From: Myxococcales bacterium | Lineage (GTDB): Bacteria; Myxococcota_A; Bradymonadia; UBA7976; UBA1532 | DNA length: 64,000 nucleotides | Assembly (NCBI GenBank): GCA_020633555.1 | Contig: JACKDL010000010.1 | Span: 138,346 to 202,345 of the forward strand | Direction of reading: 5' to 3' | In this document: piece after piece, positions 18,553-26,050 of the stretch | How positions within the stretch are numbered: the stretch's first letter is position 1 | Layout: every line of letters starts with the position of its first letter | Notes under the pieces: model-generated | The model's database searches: none | What the model saw: only the letters and a program-made list of their open reading frames with translations | Told to the model about the DNA's origin: nothing | Translations under genes and position numbers: made by a program

Positions 18553-19892
18553 GCCGGCACCCACACGCGGAAGCGCGCCCCTTCCACCGTCGCCGTGCCC
18601 CCGTGGGCCTCGGCGGCCAGCCGCACCAGCGCCAGCCCCAGCCCCGTCCCCCGGCCCGGGCCCGCCGCGTTGAAGCGCTCGAAGATCGCCTCGGCCCGGT
18701 CGGCCGGCACCCCCGGCCCCGCGTCCTCCACGTGGAACGCCCACCCGCCCGCCTCGGCGGCCACGCCCACCGCGACGGGGCTCGCCCCGTGGCGCACGGC
18801 GTTCACCAGCAGGTTCACCAGCACCCGCTCCATCAGCCCGCGGTCCACCAGGGCCTCCACCGGCTCGTCCGGCACCTGCACCTGCACCGCGAACCCCTGG
18901 GCGTCCGCCAGGGCGCGCACCTGGGCCACCGCCGCCAGCAGCAGCTCGCCCACCTCCACCGGCGCCCGCTGGGCCGTCACCCCGCCCGCCGACAGCCGCG
19001 CCAGATCGAGCTGCTGCTCGATGGTGCGCAGCAGGGCCACGCAGCGCTGCCGCACCTCGCCCACCAGGGCCTGGTCCTCGGCCTCCAGGCTGCCCATCTC
19101 CAGCACCGACAGCAGGGTCACCACGTTGCCGATGGGGCCCTTCAGATCATGGATCACCATGTGGGTCATGGCGTCGCGCGCCGCCTCGGTCTCGCGGAGC
19201 TGCGCGTTGGTGGCCCGCAGCGCCGCCTCCCGCTCGGCGATGGCCGCCACCGCCTGCTGGAAGGCCTGACCCAGGGCGCGCACCTCCCGGGGCCCGCCCT
19301 GGGGCAGGTCCCCCAGCGCGTCGCCGTAGCGACCCTCGCGCAGCTCGCCCGTGGTCTGCTGCAGCCGCCGGAGCGGGCGGGCGAGCGCCAGCCCCACCGC
19401 CAGCGCCACCAGCAGCCCGCCCACCGCCACGGCCGCGCTGATGCGCACGATCCGGCCCAGGTACCGCGCCCGCCGCGCGTTCAGGCCCTGCGGCGACAGG
19501 CGCAGCCGCACCAGGCCCACGGTGGCCTTCATCCCCTCGTCATCGGGGGGCCCCGTCACCGGGTACACCACCCGCGCCGCGTCCCCCTCGAAGGCCGGCA
19601 GCCCGAAGTCGCGCCGGGCCAGCAGCCGGCCCAGATCGTCGATCACCGTGACCCGGGCCACGTCGTCTTCCTCCCACACGGCGTCCACGATGCGCTGCGC
19701 CCCGTCCTCATCCCCCGCCAGCACGGGCTCGGCCAGCCGCACGGCCAGCCCCCGCGCCACCGCCAGACCGCGGGCCTCCAGGTTGACCTGCAGGTCGTGG
19801 GTGGCCGCCTGCGTCAGCCCCCAGCCAATGGCCGCGCTGGTGCAAAGCACCAACGCGAAGCCGAACAGCACCAGCCGCGCCGACAGGCTCAT
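18549..19892 (-). CDS. Membrane sensor histidine kinase with HAMP
   Basis: The 447-residue kinase has two membrane segments (about 8-28 and 155-180) around a ~125-residue periplasmic sensor, then a HAMP-like linker (ARPLRRLQQTTGELREGRYGD, given in part). The H-box is MVIHDLKGPIGNVV (His near 248), followed by N-box VLVNLLVNAVRHG and G-boxes DAGPGVP and GTGLGLALVRLAAEAHGG. It autophosphorylates and should donate phosphate to the NtrC-type regulator encoded upstream, whose stop overlaps its ATG by 4 bp. The ligand is unknown. Confidence 0.88.
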   Translation of the reverse strand: MSLSARLVLFGFALVLCTSAAIGWGLTQAATHDLQVNLEARGLAVARGLAVRLAEPVLAGDEDGAQRIVDAVWEEDDVARVTVIDDLGRLLARRDFGLPAFEGDAARVVYPVTGPPDDEGMKATVGLVRLRLSPQGLNARRARYLGRIVRISAAVAVGGLLVALAVGLALARPLRRLQQTTGELREGRYGDALGDLPQGGPREVRALGQAFQQAVAAIAEREAALRATNAQLRETEAARDAMTHMVIHDLKGPIGNVVTLLSVLEMGSLEAEDQALVGEVRQRCVALLRTIEQQLDLARLSAGGVTAQRAPVEVGELLLAAVAQVRALADAQGFAVQVQVPDEPVEALVDRGLMERVLVNLLVNAVRHGASPVAVGVAAEAGGWAFHVEDAGPGVPADRAEAIFERFNAAGPGRGTGLGLALVRLAAEAHGGTATVEGARFRVWVPA

Positions 19893-21292
19893 TCGCCGCG
19901 CATACGGTCGACCTCGATGCCGTAGCGCTGCACCAGATCGTGGAAGCTCTTGCGCTCCCGCCCGGCCCGCCGCGCGGCACGCGACACGTTGCCCCCGGCG
20001 GCCAGCAGCGCCGCCTCGATGTAGGCCTTTTCAAAGTCGTGGATCAGGGCGTCCTTGGCCTCGCCCAGCGGCACGTCCAGATCGGGCACGAGCCCGGCGC
20101 CGCCCGCGCTGCGCGCCCGCCCGTCATCCAGCTCCAGGTCGTCGGGCCCGATGGTGGGGCCCGCCGCGAAGATCGCCGCCCGCCGCACCACGTTCTCCAG
20201 CTCCCGCACGTTGCCGGGCCAGCCGTGGGCGGTGAGCTTCGCCATGGCCTCGGGCGTGAAGCGCACGTCGGGCCGGTTGATGCGCGTGCGGGTGCGCGCC
20301 AGGGCGTGCTCGGCCAGCAGCGACACGTCCTCGCGCCGGTCCCGCAGCGGCGGCAGGTGCAGCGGCACCACGTTCAGCCGGTAGTACAGGTCCTCGCGGA
20401 AGTCCCCGTCCTCGATGGCCGCCCCCAGGTCGCGGTGGGTGGCCGCCACGATGCGCACGTCCACGCGCACCGAGCGCGCGCCGCCCACGGGTCGCACCTC
20501 GCCCTCCTGCAGGAAGCGCAGCAGCTTCACCTGCAGCGACAGCGGGATGTCGCCGATCTCGTCGAGAAACAGCGTGCCCCCGTCGGCCTCCACCACCAGC
20601 CCGCGCTTGTCGGTGCGGGCGTCGGTGAAGGCGCCGGCCGCGTGCCCGAACAGCTCGCTCTCCAGCAGGTTCTCGGGCAGCGCGCCGCAGTTCACCGCCA
20701 CGAAGGGCCGGGCCCGGCGGGGCGACAGATCGTGCAGCGCTCGGGCCACCAGCTCCTTGCCCGTGCCCGTCTCGCCCAGCACCAGCACCGTCTCGTCCAC
20801 CCGCGCCACCAGGGGCAGGCGGTCGAGCACCCGGCGGAAGGCGGGCGCCTCGCCCACGATCTCGCGGCTGGGGGTACCCGCCTCGCCCAGCCGCTGGCGC
20901 AGGGCCACCACCTCGCCCGCCAATGCGGCGTGGGCCAGCGCGTGCTCGATGCGGGGCAGCAGCACGTCGGGCTCCAGGGGCTTGCGCACGAAGTCCGTGG
21001 CGCCCTGCCGCATCAGCGCGACGGCGGTGTCGATGGTGCCGTGGTTGGTGATCATCACCACCGGCAGGGTCGGCCAGCGCCGCCGGATCTCGGCCAGCAG
21101 ATCCGCGCCGCTGCCCGCGCCCAGGTTCAGATCGGCGAGCACCAGCTCCACCGCCTGCGCCGCCAGCACCGCCAGCGCGGCCTCCACCGAGTCGGCCGTC
21201 AGCACCTCCGACGCCACCGGGCCCAGCATGCGCGCAGCCATGCGCCGGATCAGCGGCTCGTCGTCCACCACCAGAATGCGTGCGCTCGCCAT
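19889..21292 (-). CDS. NtrC-family sigma54-dependent response regulator
   Basis: ATG 21292 begins a 467-residue activator with three domains. The receiver has Asp54 (LVLADLNLG). The AAA+ sigma54-interaction domain has Walker A GETGTGKE, the sigma54 contact loop GAFTDA (a common variant of GAFTGA) and GTLFLDEIGD. The C-terminal Fis-type helix-turn-helix is NVSRAARRAGRERKSF. It should activate sigma54 promoters from upstream sites. Three such promoters with a shared inverted repeat lie immediately divergent, which strongly suggests local targets. It heads a five-gene operon, and the first inverted repeat (21451-21466) is placed to affect its own promoter as well. Confidence 0.92.
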   Translation of the reverse strand: MASARILVVDDEPLIRRMAARMLGPVASEVLTADSVEAALAVLAAQAVELVLADLNLGAGSGADLLAEIRRRWPTLPVVMITNHGTIDTAVALMRQGATDFVRKPLEPDVLLPRIEHALAHAALAGEVVALRQRLGEAGTPSREIVGEAPAFRRVLDRLPLVARVDETVLVLGETGTGKELVARALHDLSPRRARPFVAVNCGALPENLLESELFGHAAGAFTDARTDKRGLVVEADGGTLFLDEIGDIPLSLQVKLLRFLQEGEVRPVGGARSVRVDVRIVAATHRDLGAAIEDGDFREDLYYRLNVVPLHLPPLRDRREDVSLLAEHALARTRTRINRPDVRFTPEAMAKLTAHGWPGNVRELENVVRRAAIFAAGPTIGPDDLELDDGRARSAGGAGLVPDLDVPLGEAKDALIHDFEKAYIEAALLAAGGNVSRAARRAGRERKSFHDLVQRYGIEVDRMRGE

Positions 21293-21450
21293 GGAAGCCC
21301 TCTCCTGCAATCGCCGTTCCGTGATCCGACCGTGCGTACCCGGATCACCCGGGCAGCGCGCGCATATACCACAGGCGCCCACCGCCCACGCAGCGGCACC
21401 GGGGCCGCGACCTCTCGCCGCCAGGCCCTGCCGCCCGGTGTGGGTCCGCC

Positions 21451-21466
21451 CCCCCACGGCTGGGGG
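21451..21466. promoter_or_regulatory. Inverted repeat CCCCCA-N4-TGGGGG (copy 1)
   Basis: CCCCCA-CGGC-TGGGGG is a perfect 6-bp inverted repeat, 52 bp upstream of a sigma54-like promoter and in the intergenic region shared with the NtrC-type gene. Two further copies precede the next two genes, so it is a candidate enhancer site for that activator. Confidence 0.65.
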
Positions 21467-21518
21467 CTCCATCCCCCACCAGCGGGCCAGAAACACCTGA
21501 AATACCTGAGAAATCCGC

Positions 21519-21534
21519 TGGCACGCCCTCTGCA
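21519..21534 (+). promoter_or_regulatory. Sigma54-like promoter (copy 1)
   Basis: TGGCAC-GCCCT-CTGCA matches the -24/-12 consensus TGGCAC-N5-TTGCA with one mismatch. It lies 100 bp before the ATG of the first six-Cys protein gene and divergent from the NtrC-type activator gene. Confidence 0.8.
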
Positions 21535-21634
21535 ACCACCCTTCACCAGCGGCGAACAGGCCGCCCAACCTTCAAAACCGCACCCCGTTTGGTGCACCCA
21601 GCCGGCTGCCGCGTGCAGCCCAGGAGTCCTGACC

Positions 21635-21958
21635 ATGAAGCGCCTCAACCTGACCCTCGCCGCCCTGACCCTCGCCGCCCTGCCCGCCACCGCCGGCGCC
21701 GTCAAGCTGGGCTGCCAGAACGGCTACGTCGTCGTCGAGTGCAACGACGGCACCATCTTCACCTGCAGCGCCGGCGGCACGCAGATCGACTGCTTCGACG
21801 ACGCCGCCAACATGGCCATCTACGCGGCGGGCTGCGCCGACCACGGCGGTTTGGCCGGCCTGACCAACTCCATGACGTGCTCGGTGGACTACGAGCTGGT
21901 GGTCGTCGACGGCGACGACGGCGACAGCGGCGAGCCCGCCCCGATCCGCAGCCGCTGA
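21635..21958 (+). CDS. Small secreted six-cysteine protein (paralogue A)
   Basis: The product is 107 residues with a clear signal peptide (ALPATAGA|VKL). The ~60-residue mature core has six cysteines (GC, EC, TC, DC, GC, TC) in the frame CNDGTIFTC, GGTQIDCFDDAANMAIYA and GCADHGGLAGL, suggesting three disulfides. It ends in an acidic tail with VVDGDDGDSGE. A paralogue with the same six cysteines lies at 23363-23689. I do not recognise the family. AGGAG is 8 nt upstream of the ATG, and a sigma54-like promoter with an upstream inverted repeat precedes it. An exported effector or surface component is inferred. Confidence 0.8.
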   Translation: MKRLNLTLAALTLAALPATAGAVKLGCQNGYVVVECNDGTIFTCSAGGTQIDCFDDAANMAIYAAGCADHGGLAGLTNSMTCSVDYELVVVDGDDGDSGEPAPIRSR

Positions 21959-22034
21959 GCCCCCCGACCCGCCGCCCCCCGCGGCGGCGGGTCGCCCACC
22001 CCGCCCCTGCGGGCCGCGCCGGTGGGGGGTCGCC

Positions 22035-22050
22035 CCCCCAACCGTGGGCC
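22035..22050. promoter_or_regulatory. Inverted repeat CCCCCA-N4-TGGG (copy 2)
   Basis: CCCCCA-ACCG-TGGGcc is an imperfect version of the repeat seen at 21451 and 23182, 65 bp upstream of the second sigma54-like promoter. Confidence 0.5.
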
Positions 22051-22115
22051 GCGCGCCCCCCACACCCGGCCCCCACCCCCGCCCGTCCGCCACGGCGACG
22101 TGGGCCGCACGCCCC

Positions 22116-22131
22116 TGGCACGGCCGCTGCA
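22116..22131 (+). promoter_or_regulatory. Sigma54-like promoter (copy 2)
   Basis: TGGCAC-GGCCG-CTGCA has the same -24 element and the same CTGCA -12 element as copy 1. It lies 57 bp before the ATG of the Gly-rich lipoprotein gene. Confidence 0.8.
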
Positions 22132-22188
22132 CCGCCACTCCGCGCCGCACTCCCGCGTCCGCTGCGCGCTGGCAGCCTTGGAGGCCAC

Positions 22189-23166
22189 ATGGCTCGACCG
22201 CACTCGACGACCACCACCCTCATCTTGGCCGCGCTCTTTAGCACCGGCTGCATCCCGCCTGGCGGTGGTGGCGGCTCGGGCGGCGGCGGCGGGGTGGATG
22301 CCGACGCCGTAGGCTCGGGCGGGGCCGGCGCCGAGGACGCCGCGCCCAGCGGGCCGGGCGGCGACGCCGGAGCCGCGGGCGGGGCGGGCGGCGCAGGGAT
22401 GGGCGGCGCGGGGATGGGCGGCGCCGGGGCAGGCGGCCCGCCCGGCGGGGGGCCCTTCGTCTGCGGCGAGGACGTCTCCTTCCTGGGCCAGAACTACCGC
22501 GACGCGCCGCCCAACGGCGGCAACGCCGTCTTCGAGCCCTACCGGGCCAGCTTCGACACCGGCCTGGCGGCCGCCATGGCGCAGGCCCGCCAGGCTGACG
22601 CAGCGACGCCGATCGACGTGCGGATCACCGGCGTGGTGGTCACGGCCACCATGCCCGACCGCCCCGTGGACTCGCCCCGCAGCCAGACCCGCTTCTGGGT
22701 CGCCGACGGCGTCGCCAACGGCGAGGTGGCCCTGCCCCCCGATCTCACCGAGGGCGTGGCCGACTTCCCCATCCGCGCCGGCCAGCGGATCTCGTTCACC
22801 GCCACCCAGGTGCAGCGCTTCCACGGGCAGCCGCAGATCTCGGGCGCCACGGGCTGGGCCCTCGAGGTCGATGAGGCGGATGTCTACATCACCGAGCCCA
22901 CGGATCCGCTCCGGTTCGAGAGCGATCTGGCGCGGATCGTGCGTCTGACGGGCACCCTGCGCGGCGACGGCGCCCCCTGCGGCGGCGACAGCCGCTGCTG
23001 GACGCTGGAGATGGAGCCGGGCTGGAGCGAGACCCTGCGCAGCGCCAGCGACCGGCTGGCCCGGGGCGACTGCGTCACCTTCGTGGGCCCGGTGTCGGCC
23101 TTCGGCGGCACCGCGCAGCTCGACACCTTCAACTACGACTGGATCCACATCGAGCGCCCGGACTGA
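22189..23166 (+). CDS. Gly-rich-linker surface lipoprotein
   Basis: ATG 22189 gives 325 residues: lipobox STGCIPP, a long Gly/Ala/Met linker (about 25-85, GGAGMGGAGMGGAG), and a ~230-residue globular part. The globular part contains DVRITGVVVTATMPD, FWVADGVANGEVALPP, FPIRAGQRISFTATQV and LTGTLRGDGAPCGG, which look like two OB-fold-like beta domains in tandem. No enzyme motif is seen. It lies between the two six-Cys paralogues with its own sigma54-like promoter, so all three are likely to be induced together by the divergent two-component system. Confidence 0.75.
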   Translation: MARPHSTTTTLILAALFSTGCIPPGGGGGSGGGGGVDADAVGSGGAGAEDAAPSGPGGDAGAAGGAGGAGMGGAGMGGAGAGGPPGGGPFVCGEDVSFLGQNYRDAPPNGGNAVFEPYRASFDTGLAAAMAQARQADAATPIDVRITGVVVTATMPDRPVDSPRSQTRFWVADGVANGEVALPPDLTEGVADFPIRAGQRISFTATQVQRFHGQPQISGATGWALEVDEADVYITEPTDPLRFESDLARIVRLTGTLRGDGAPCGGDSRCWTLEMEPGWSETLRSASDRLARGDCVTFVGPVSAFGGTAQLDTFNYDWIHIERPD

Positions 23167-23181
23167 GCGCCCGGCGCCGTG

Positions 23182-23197
23182 CCCCCAATTGTGGGGG
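23182..23197. promoter_or_regulatory. Inverted repeat CCCCCA-N4-TGGGGG (copy 3)
   Basis: CCCCCA-ATTG-TGGGGG is a perfect inverted repeat 51 bp upstream of the third sigma54-like element, the same layout as copy 1. Confidence 0.65.
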
Positions 23198-23248
23198 GTG
23201 GCCCCCCCACCCCGCCCCCCATCACGCCAAAAGCCCAATGATTCCGGC

Positions 23249-23264
23249 CAGCACGATGGCTGCA
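23249..23264 (+). promoter_or_regulatory. Degenerate sigma54-like promoter (copy 3)
   Basis: CAGCAC-GATGG-CTGCA keeps the CAC-N5-CTGCA pattern of copies 1 and 2, but the first G of the usually invariant -24 GG is replaced by A. Activity may be weak. It lies 98 bp before the second six-Cys gene. Confidence 0.5.
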
Positions 23265-23362
23265 GACTTCCCTGACGACGGCGGCGGGCTCACCCCCGCC
23301 GCACCCGAGACCGCCCCTGAATGCGCTGACCGGCTGCCTGACGCAGCCCCACTGGAGACCCC

Positions 23363-23689
23363 ATGAACCGCATGCAGCTCGCCCTCGCCGCCCTGACCTT
23401 CGCGCTCCTCCCCGCCACCGCAGGCGCCGTCAAGCTCGTCTGCCAGGGCGGCTACCAGGTGGTGCAGTGCAACGACGGCACCATCTTCACCTGCACCGCC
23501 GGCGGCCAGCAGATCGACTGCTACGACGACGCGACCAACATGGCCGCCTACGCGCAGGGCTGCGCCGAGCACGGCGGGCTGGCGGGCCTGGTGAACTCCA
23601 TGGAGTGCTCGGCGGACTTCGAAGACGACGTCGTGCACGGCGACGACGGCGAGCCCATCGAGGAGATCATCCCCATCCGCCGCCGCTGA
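23363..23689 (+). CDS. Small secreted six-cysteine protein (paralogue B)
   Basis: The 108-residue product is a clear paralogue of the 21635 gene product: same signal peptide end (LLPATAGA|VKL), six cysteines at equivalent places, CNDGTIFTCTAGGQQIDC core, GCAEHGGLAGLVNSMEC and an acidic then basic tail (HGDDGEPIEE ... RRR). Tandem duplication around the lipoprotein gene is likely. The family is unknown to me. The upstream sigma54-like element is degenerate, so the two paralogues may differ in expression level. Confidence 0.8.
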   Translation: MNRMQLALAALTFALLPATAGAVKLVCQGGYQVVQCNDGTIFTCTAGGQQIDCYDDATNMAAYAQGCAEHGGLAGLVNSMECSADFEDDVVHGDDGEPIEEIIPIRRR

Positions 23690-23887
23690 GCACCTGAGCA
23701 CCGGGCCCACTGGGCCCACCGGGTCCACCGAGCCGGCGGCGACGCCTGGCCGTCCTCCCCAGCGCAGGCGCATGTGGACCCCCGACCGCCAAGGGGCCCC
23801 ATGCGCCTGCGCACCTTTCCCCTCGCACCCGCCGGCGCCCGACTGGGCGTGCAGTGCGCGTTGAAAACCCCGGCTCCGGAGGCCCCC

Positions 23888-24910
23888 ATGTCATCCCCCA
23901 TGGTCCACGCCAGCTTCGTCCGCGTCATCCTGGCCGGTGCCCACCGGCTCGACCTGGACACCGCCGCCCTGATCCGCCGGGCCAACCTGCTGCCCGAGCC
24001 GCTCGAGGCCGCCGACGGGCGCGTGCCGCAGACTGCCGTGCATGGGCTCTGGGAAGCGCTCTGCCAGACGCTGGACGACCCCGCCGCGGGCCTACGAGTG
24101 GCGGCGGCCGGCCCCACCCGCGCCCTGGGGGTGCTGGAGTACGCGGTGCGCCACTGCCGCACCCTGGGCGAGATCTGCGAGCGGCTGGCCCGCTTCGCGC
24201 CCCTCATCAACCCCGCCGGGCAGATCGCCCTGCGACGGGAGCCGGGCGGCCTGCGGGTCATCTACCGCGACCTGGACCACCCGGTGCCCACCCGCTGCGC
24301 CGTCGACTTCGTGCTGGGCTACCTGCTGCACCGGCTGCGGGCCTTCACCGGCCACGCCCTGTACCCGCTTGAGATCAGCTTCCAGCACCGCGAGCCGGCC
24401 GATGCCGCCCCCTACCGCCGCTTCTTCCGCGGCCCGGTGCGCTGGCGCCAGCCCACCAGCAGCATGCTGTTCAGCCACGCCCAGCTGCGGGTGCCCGTCC
24501 AGGCGCCCGACACCGAGCTGGCCACGCTCATGCAGCAGCTTGCCGAGGAGCGGCTGGCCCGGCTGACCGTGGGGGCCACCCCCTGCCTGGCGGCGCAGGT
24601 GCGCGACCAGCTCAAGGCCCTGCTGCCCCAGAACCAGGGCACGCTGGACGAGGTGGCCCGCCGGCTGGGCCACTCGGGCCGCACGGTCCAGCGGCGGCTT
24701 CAGGCAGAGGGCACCCACTTCAAGGCCCTGCTGGCCGAGGTGCGCATGGAGTTGGCGGCTGGGCTGCTGGGCGAGGGCCAGCTCCCCGTGGCCGAGGTGG
24801 CCTGGCTGACGGGCTTCAGCGGGCCCAGCGCCTTCCACCGGGCGTTCCGCGGTGCCTACGGGCTCACCCCCGGCGCCTGGCGCGAGGCGGCCTGCGCGAG
24901 CGGCGGCTGA
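23888..24910 (+). CDS. AraC-family transcriptional regulator (OruR-like)
   Basis: The 340-residue product has an N-terminal arabinose_bd-type region (AALIRRANLLPEPLEAADGRVP, ALGVLEYAVRHCRTLGEI) and a C-terminal AraC helix-turn-helix pair (VARRLGHSGRTVQRRLQAEG, VAEVAWLTGFSGPSAFHRAF). That combination is typical of OruR/ArgR-like regulators that respond to amino-acid or lipid-derived ligands. The ATG at 23888 has CGGAGG 7 nt upstream. It stands alone between the sigma54-type genes and the mechanosensitive channel gene; the target is unknown. Confidence 0.88.
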   Translation: MSSPMVHASFVRVILAGAHRLDLDTAALIRRANLLPEPLEAADGRVPQTAVHGLWEALCQTLDDPAAGLRVAAAGPTRALGVLEYAVRHCRTLGEICERLARFAPLINPAGQIALRREPGGLRVIYRDLDHPVPTRCAVDFVLGYLLHRLRAFTGHALYPLEISFQHREPADAAPYRRFFRGPVRWRQPTSSMLFSHAQLRVPVQAPDTELATLMQQLAEERLARLTVGATPCLAAQVRDQLKALLPQNQGTLDEVARRLGHSGRTVQRRLQAEGTHFKALLAEVRMELAAGLLGEGQLPVAEVAWLTGFSGPSAFHRAFRGAYGLTPGAWREAACASGG

Positions 24911-24997
24911 TCGGCCCCCCGCTCAGGGCGCGCCACGCCGGCCACGCCCGCGCACGCTGCCGTTCCATGGCGCGCCCCGCTGGCGTAGGGTCTGGCC

Positions 24998-26047
24998 ATG
25001 CCCGATTGGCTCAACGACATCTGGCAGGTGGCCCCGGCCCGCGCTGCGATCATCCTCGCCGGCACCTTCCTGCTCGCCGGCCTGCTCGAACGCGGCATGC
25101 GCTGGGGCTTCGGCCTGCTCAACGCCCGCACCCGCTGGCAGCTCCCCGAGCAGGTGCTGGACGCCGTGCGCCGGCCCACCTTCGTCACCGTGCTGGCCCT
25201 GGGCGCCGAGTGGGCCAGCCGCGAGGGGCACCTGCACGAGCGGGTGGTCTTCGTGGTGCGCGCGGTGCTGGCCACGGTGGCCATCATCCTGTGGACCTGG
25301 GCGGGCATGCGCCTGGCCTCGGCGGCCCTGCACCGCCGCAGCCGCAACGGCCTGCCCGGCCTCATCCAGCCCAGCACGCTGCCCGTCTTCGACATCATGG
25401 CCAAGGTCACCGCCATGGCGGTGGGCCTGTACCTGGTGTTCCTGGCCTGGGACATCAACCTCACCGCCTGGCTGGCCTCGGCCGGCGTGCTGGGCATCGC
25501 GGTGGGCTTCGCGGCCAAGGACACCCTGGCCAACCTGTTCGCCGGCATCTTCATCCTGGCCGATCGGCCCTACCAGCTCGGCGACTGGATCGTCCTCGGC
25601 GAGCTGCGCGGCCGGGTCACCCACATCGGCGTGCGCTCCACCCGGCTGGTCACCATCAACGACATCGAGATCACCGTGCCCAACGCCATGATCGCCGAGG
25701 GCAAGATCGTCAACGAGGCCGGCGGCCCCCAGCGCGCCTTCCGCATGGCGGTGAGCGTGGGCGTGGCCTACGGCAGCGACATCCAGGCGGTGCGCGACGC
25801 CCTGATGGAGGCCGCCCGCGCCCAGGCCGCTCTGCTGGCCGACGACCCGCCCCCGGTGGTGCGCTTCATGGCCTTCGGCGACTCTTCGCTGGACTTCACC
25901 CTGTACGTCTACGTCGAGGATCCGGGCCGCCGCGAGCTGATCCTCGACGCCCTGAACACCGAGGTCTACGCCGCCCTCGCCCAGGCGAACATCACCATCC
26001 CCTTCCCGCAGCGCGACGTGTGGTTGCGCAACGCGCCGGGCGGCTGA
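24998..26047 (+). CDS. MscS-family small-conductance mechanosensitive channel
   Basis: The 349-residue product has three to four N-terminal membrane segments. Its pore-lining helix is Gly/Ala-rich (GVLGIAVGFAAKDTLANLF), followed by the MscS beta domain (RPYQLGDWIVLGELRGRV, STRLVTINDIEITVPNAMI) and a C-terminal alpha/beta domain (VGVAYGSDIQAVRDALMEA). It should open under membrane tension to release solutes. The stop is 3 nt from the GTG of the first Clp-like ATPase gene, so the channel and the three ATPases probably share a transcript. That is an unusual pairing. Confidence 0.92.
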   Translation: MPDWLNDIWQVAPARAAIILAGTFLLAGLLERGMRWGFGLLNARTRWQLPEQVLDAVRRPTFVTVLALGAEWASREGHLHERVVFVVRAVLATVAIILWTWAGMRLASAALHRRSRNGLPGLIQPSTLPVFDIMAKVTAMAVGLYLVFLAWDINLTAWLASAGVLGIAVGFAAKDTLANLFAGIFILADRPYQLGDWIVLGELRGRVTHIGVRSTRLVTINDIEITVPNAMIAEGKIVNEAGGPQRAFRMAVSVGVAYGSDIQAVRDALMEAARAQAALLADDPPPVVRFMAFGDSSLDFTLYVYVEDPGRRELILDALNTEVYAALAQANITIPFPQRDVWLRNAPGG

Positions 26048-26050
26048 CCG

